In this document: in pieces, positions 5,442 to 7,073 of the stretch
How positions within the stretch are numbered: the stretch's first letter is position 1
Layout: every line of letters begins with the position of its first letter
Assembly: GCA_009787035.1 (NCBI GenBank)
Contig: WRGV01000086.1
Location: 1-7,073, forward strand
Source of the DNA: Propionibacteriaceae bacterium
GTDB taxonomy: Bacteria > Actinomycetota > Actinomycetes > Propionibacteriales > Propionibacteriaceae
Direction of reading: 5' to 3'
DNA length: 7,073 nt
Program-made: the position numbers and the translations under genes
The notes under the pieces: model-generated
Told to the model about the DNA's origin: nothing
Database searches by the model: none
Seen by the model: the letters and a program-made list of their open reading frames with translations, nothing else

Positions 5442-7073
5442 TCAGCCGACCGCTGCCGGATCGACCTGCACGCGGACGACGCCGTCTGCCTTGCGCGACG
5501 AGCGCAGGGCCAGGCCGGCCTTGACGGCCTTGATCAGCGCCGCGCCCTGGGGCAGGGGGGCGCGCCAGACGATGCGCTGCTGGTCGAGCCCGCCGCCCGG
5601 GCCGGTGCGGGGCAGTTCGACGGGGCCGAGCAGCTCGGCGCCGTCCGGGAGGACGACCGCCTGCGCCAGGTCGCGCAGCGGATCCGGCTCGCCGTCGGCC
5701 TGGATGAACCGGACGGCGGGCGGGAATCCGGCGGCTGCCCGGTCGGCCAGCTCGCGGGCGGCGAAGCCGTCCGGATCGACGCGGATCAGCGCCTGGATGG
5801 CCCGTTGCGACGGCTCGCCCACGACGCACACCGTGCCGCCGTCGGCGCCGGGACGCACCAGCGCCACCGCCGTCAGCCAGCGGCGCAGCGCCTCCTCCGG
5901 GGCGCGCAGGTCGTCGCGCTGCAGCAGCACGGCGGTGTCGAGCAGCACGGCGGCGGCGTACCCGGCCTCGGGTGCGGGCTCGGCCCCCGGCGTGCATACG
6001 ACCAGCGCCGGCTGCGGGCCGACGCGGGCGACCACGTGGTCGCCGGAGCTGTCGATCAGCCGGTAGCCGGGGAAGGCCCGGCCCAGCTCCTCGGCCGTGC
6101 GCGTCGAGCCGATGCGCGGGGCGCGCAGCTCGTGACCGCCGCAGGTGGGGCAGACCCAGTGGGCGACGGGACGTCCGCACCAGCCGCAGGCCAGCGTCCG
6201 TCCCGGACGCACCTGCACCGGGCCGTGGCAGATCTGGCAGCGCACGGGCGCGTGACACCGGGCACAGGCCAGCGCGACCACATAGCCGGCGCGGGGCACC
6301 TGCACGAGCACCGGCCCGGCGGCCAGCCCCGTCCGGATCGTCTCCAGCGCGTCGTGCGGCACACGCGCGGCCCGAGCAAGCGGGTCGCGCTCCAGCGCGG
6401 CGTCCCAATCGGCGGCCGCCCGCACCAGCGGTGCGCGGTGCCGTGCCTGGGCCCGGGTTGAGGCGATCGGCATCGCCCAGCCGCGCTCGACCCACTGCTG
6501 GGCCTCGCAGCTGCGGGCCACCGATACCAGCAGCAGCGCCGCGCCCTCCTGCACGACGCGCAGCGCGGCGATGTCGCGGGCGTGGGGGTATGGGGCCCGC
6601 GGCTCGGCGAGCAGATCGTCGCCGTCGTCGACGACCACGACCAGCCCGAGCCGGTGCACGGGCGCGAAGACGGCCGAGCGTGTGCCGAGCGCAACCAGAC
6701 AATGCCCGCGTGACAAGCTGAGATAGTTGCGGTAGCGGGCCGCGGGGCCCAGCCCCTGGTGCAGCACAGCCACCGTTCCGGTGCCCAGGGTGGCCTCCAG
6801 CGCGGCCCGGCAGCGGTCCAGGTCGCGGGCATCGGGCACGACGACGGCGGCACCGCGTCCCGACGCCAGCGTGGCCACCACGGCCTGCGTGACCCCGCGC
6901 GTCCAGTCGTCGGTGCCTGCGCCGTCGCAGCGCCAGGCCGGGTCGACCTGCCAGCAGGCGCGCACCGACTGGCCGGTCTGCAGCGCGTCCAGCCACTGCT
7001 GGCCGTTCGGATAGTCGGACAGGCCCGCGGGCGGCATCGCGTCCAGCCTCGGCTGCTGCCAGGCGGGCGGGGC
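5442..7073 (-). CDS. priA: Primosomal protein N' (PriA), helicase-degenerate actinobacterial form, 5'-truncated by window edge
   Basis: PriA recognises stalled or repaired forks and helps reload the replication machinery. The frame is open to the right edge, so the N-terminal DNA-binding domain lies outside. Residue numbers here count from the Met at 7037, which is internal. The zinc-binding region is complete, with four CxxC pairs at 258/261, 267/270, 284/287 and 296/299, including RCQICHGP and VCPTCGG. PHARDIAALR (151-160) matches the YHARDLAVYR block after the Walker B site of E. coli PriA. The ATPase motifs are lost: where GSGKT is expected there is CWQVDPAWRCDG (28-39), and the DEEH box reads DDGD (137-140). 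This is the known actinobacterial condition and not fresh damage. The C-terminal part is present to the TGA at 5442. The gene runs toward metK, opposite to the usual actinobacterial direction. Confidence 0.9.
   Translation of the reverse strand, partial: APPAWQQPRLDAMPPAGLSDYPNGQQWLDALQTGQSVRACWQVDPAWRCDGAGTDDWTRGVTQAVVATLASGRGAAVVVPDARDLDRCRAALEATLGTGTVAVLHQGLGPAARYRNYLSLSRGHCLVALGTRSAVFAPVHRLGLVVVVDDGDDLLAEPRAPYPHARDIAALRVVQEGAALLLVSVARSCEAQQWVERGWAMPIASTRAQARHRAPLVRAAADWDAALERDPLARAARVPHDALETIRTGLAAGPVLVQVPRAGYVVALACARCHAPVRCQICHGPVQVRPGRTLACGWCGRPVAHWVCPTCGGHELRAPRIGSTRTAEELGRAFPGYRLIDSSGDHVVARVGPQPALVVCTPGAEPAPEAGYAAAVLLDTAVLLQRDDLRAPEEALRRWLTAVALVRPGADGGTVCVVGEPSQRAIQALIRVDPDGFAARELADRAAAGFPPAVRFIQADGEPDPLRDLAQAVVLPDGAELLGPVELPRTGPGGGLDQQRIVWRAPLPQGAALIKAVKAGLALRSSRKADGVVRVQVDPAAVG

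Noticed and set aside
5331..6461. A 376-codon plus-strand frame across the priA 3' half
   Set aside because: It is a shadow of priA with no recognisable motif. Its first 30 codons overlap the GNAT-like remnant on the other strand.
5428..6996. A 522-codon minus-strand frame inside priA
   Set aside because: It is out of frame with priA, which has all eight zinc cysteines and clear PriA blocks. The alternative product is almost only Arg, Ala, Gly and Pro.
5442..7073. PriA as a degraded pseudogene because Walker A and B are lost
   Set aside because: Loss of helicase motifs is the normal state of actinobacterial PriA. The frame is otherwise open, with intact zinc-binding cysteines.

Overview
The window is a GC-rich stretch (roughly two thirds G+C, strong G/C preference at third codon positions) from an actinobacterium. 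The evidence is the mycobacterial-type integration host factor MihF, an omega subunit with the actinobacterial N-terminus, a PriA without helicase motifs, a DUF222-HNH gene of the 13E12 type, and a close match to the actinobacterial SOS box TCGAAC-N4-GTTCGA. A member of the Propionibacteriales is possible, but the window alone does not fix the family.

Positions 1-3610, all on the plus strand, form a housekeeping run: the 3' end of pyrD (quinone-type dihydroorotate dehydrogenase), pyrF (OMP decarboxylase), mihF (nucleoid protein), gmk (guanylate kinase), rpoZ (RNA polymerase omega) and metK (S-adenosylmethionine synthetase). pyrD/pyrF and gmk/rpoZ overlap by ATGA. mihF/gmk may overlap by CTGA if gmk starts at a CTG placed just after a strong Shine-Dalgarno. 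A hairpin and a possible -10 box between pyrF and mihF suggest that the pyrimidine unit ends there and a mihF-gmk-rpoZ-metK unit begins. coaBC, which usually lies between rpoZ and metK in actinobacteria, is absent: the gap is 9 nt.

Positions 3607-5431 are an accessory patch. A small single-helix membrane protein gene on the minus strand converges on metK and shares the CTAG stop with it. Next comes a DUF222-HNH endonuclease gene on the plus strand. It has a leaderless-type -10 box, a LexA-like operator across its start codon, and a one-base frameshift near a G-run that splits it into a 71-codon 5' piece and a 362-codon 3' piece. After it lies a short minus-strand stretch resembling the C-terminus of a GNAT acetyltransferase, probably a remnant.

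Positions 5442-7073 carry most of priA on the minus strand, running off the right edge. In many actinobacteria priA follows metK in the same direction, so the absence of coaBC, the accessory genes and the reversed priA together mark a local rearrangement. I see no CRISPR array, tRNA, rRNA or transposase, and no convincing new multi-gene system. The most interesting points are the SOS box on the start codon of the frameshifted HNH gene, the possible CTG start of gmk, the missing coaBC, and the unnamed small membrane protein.
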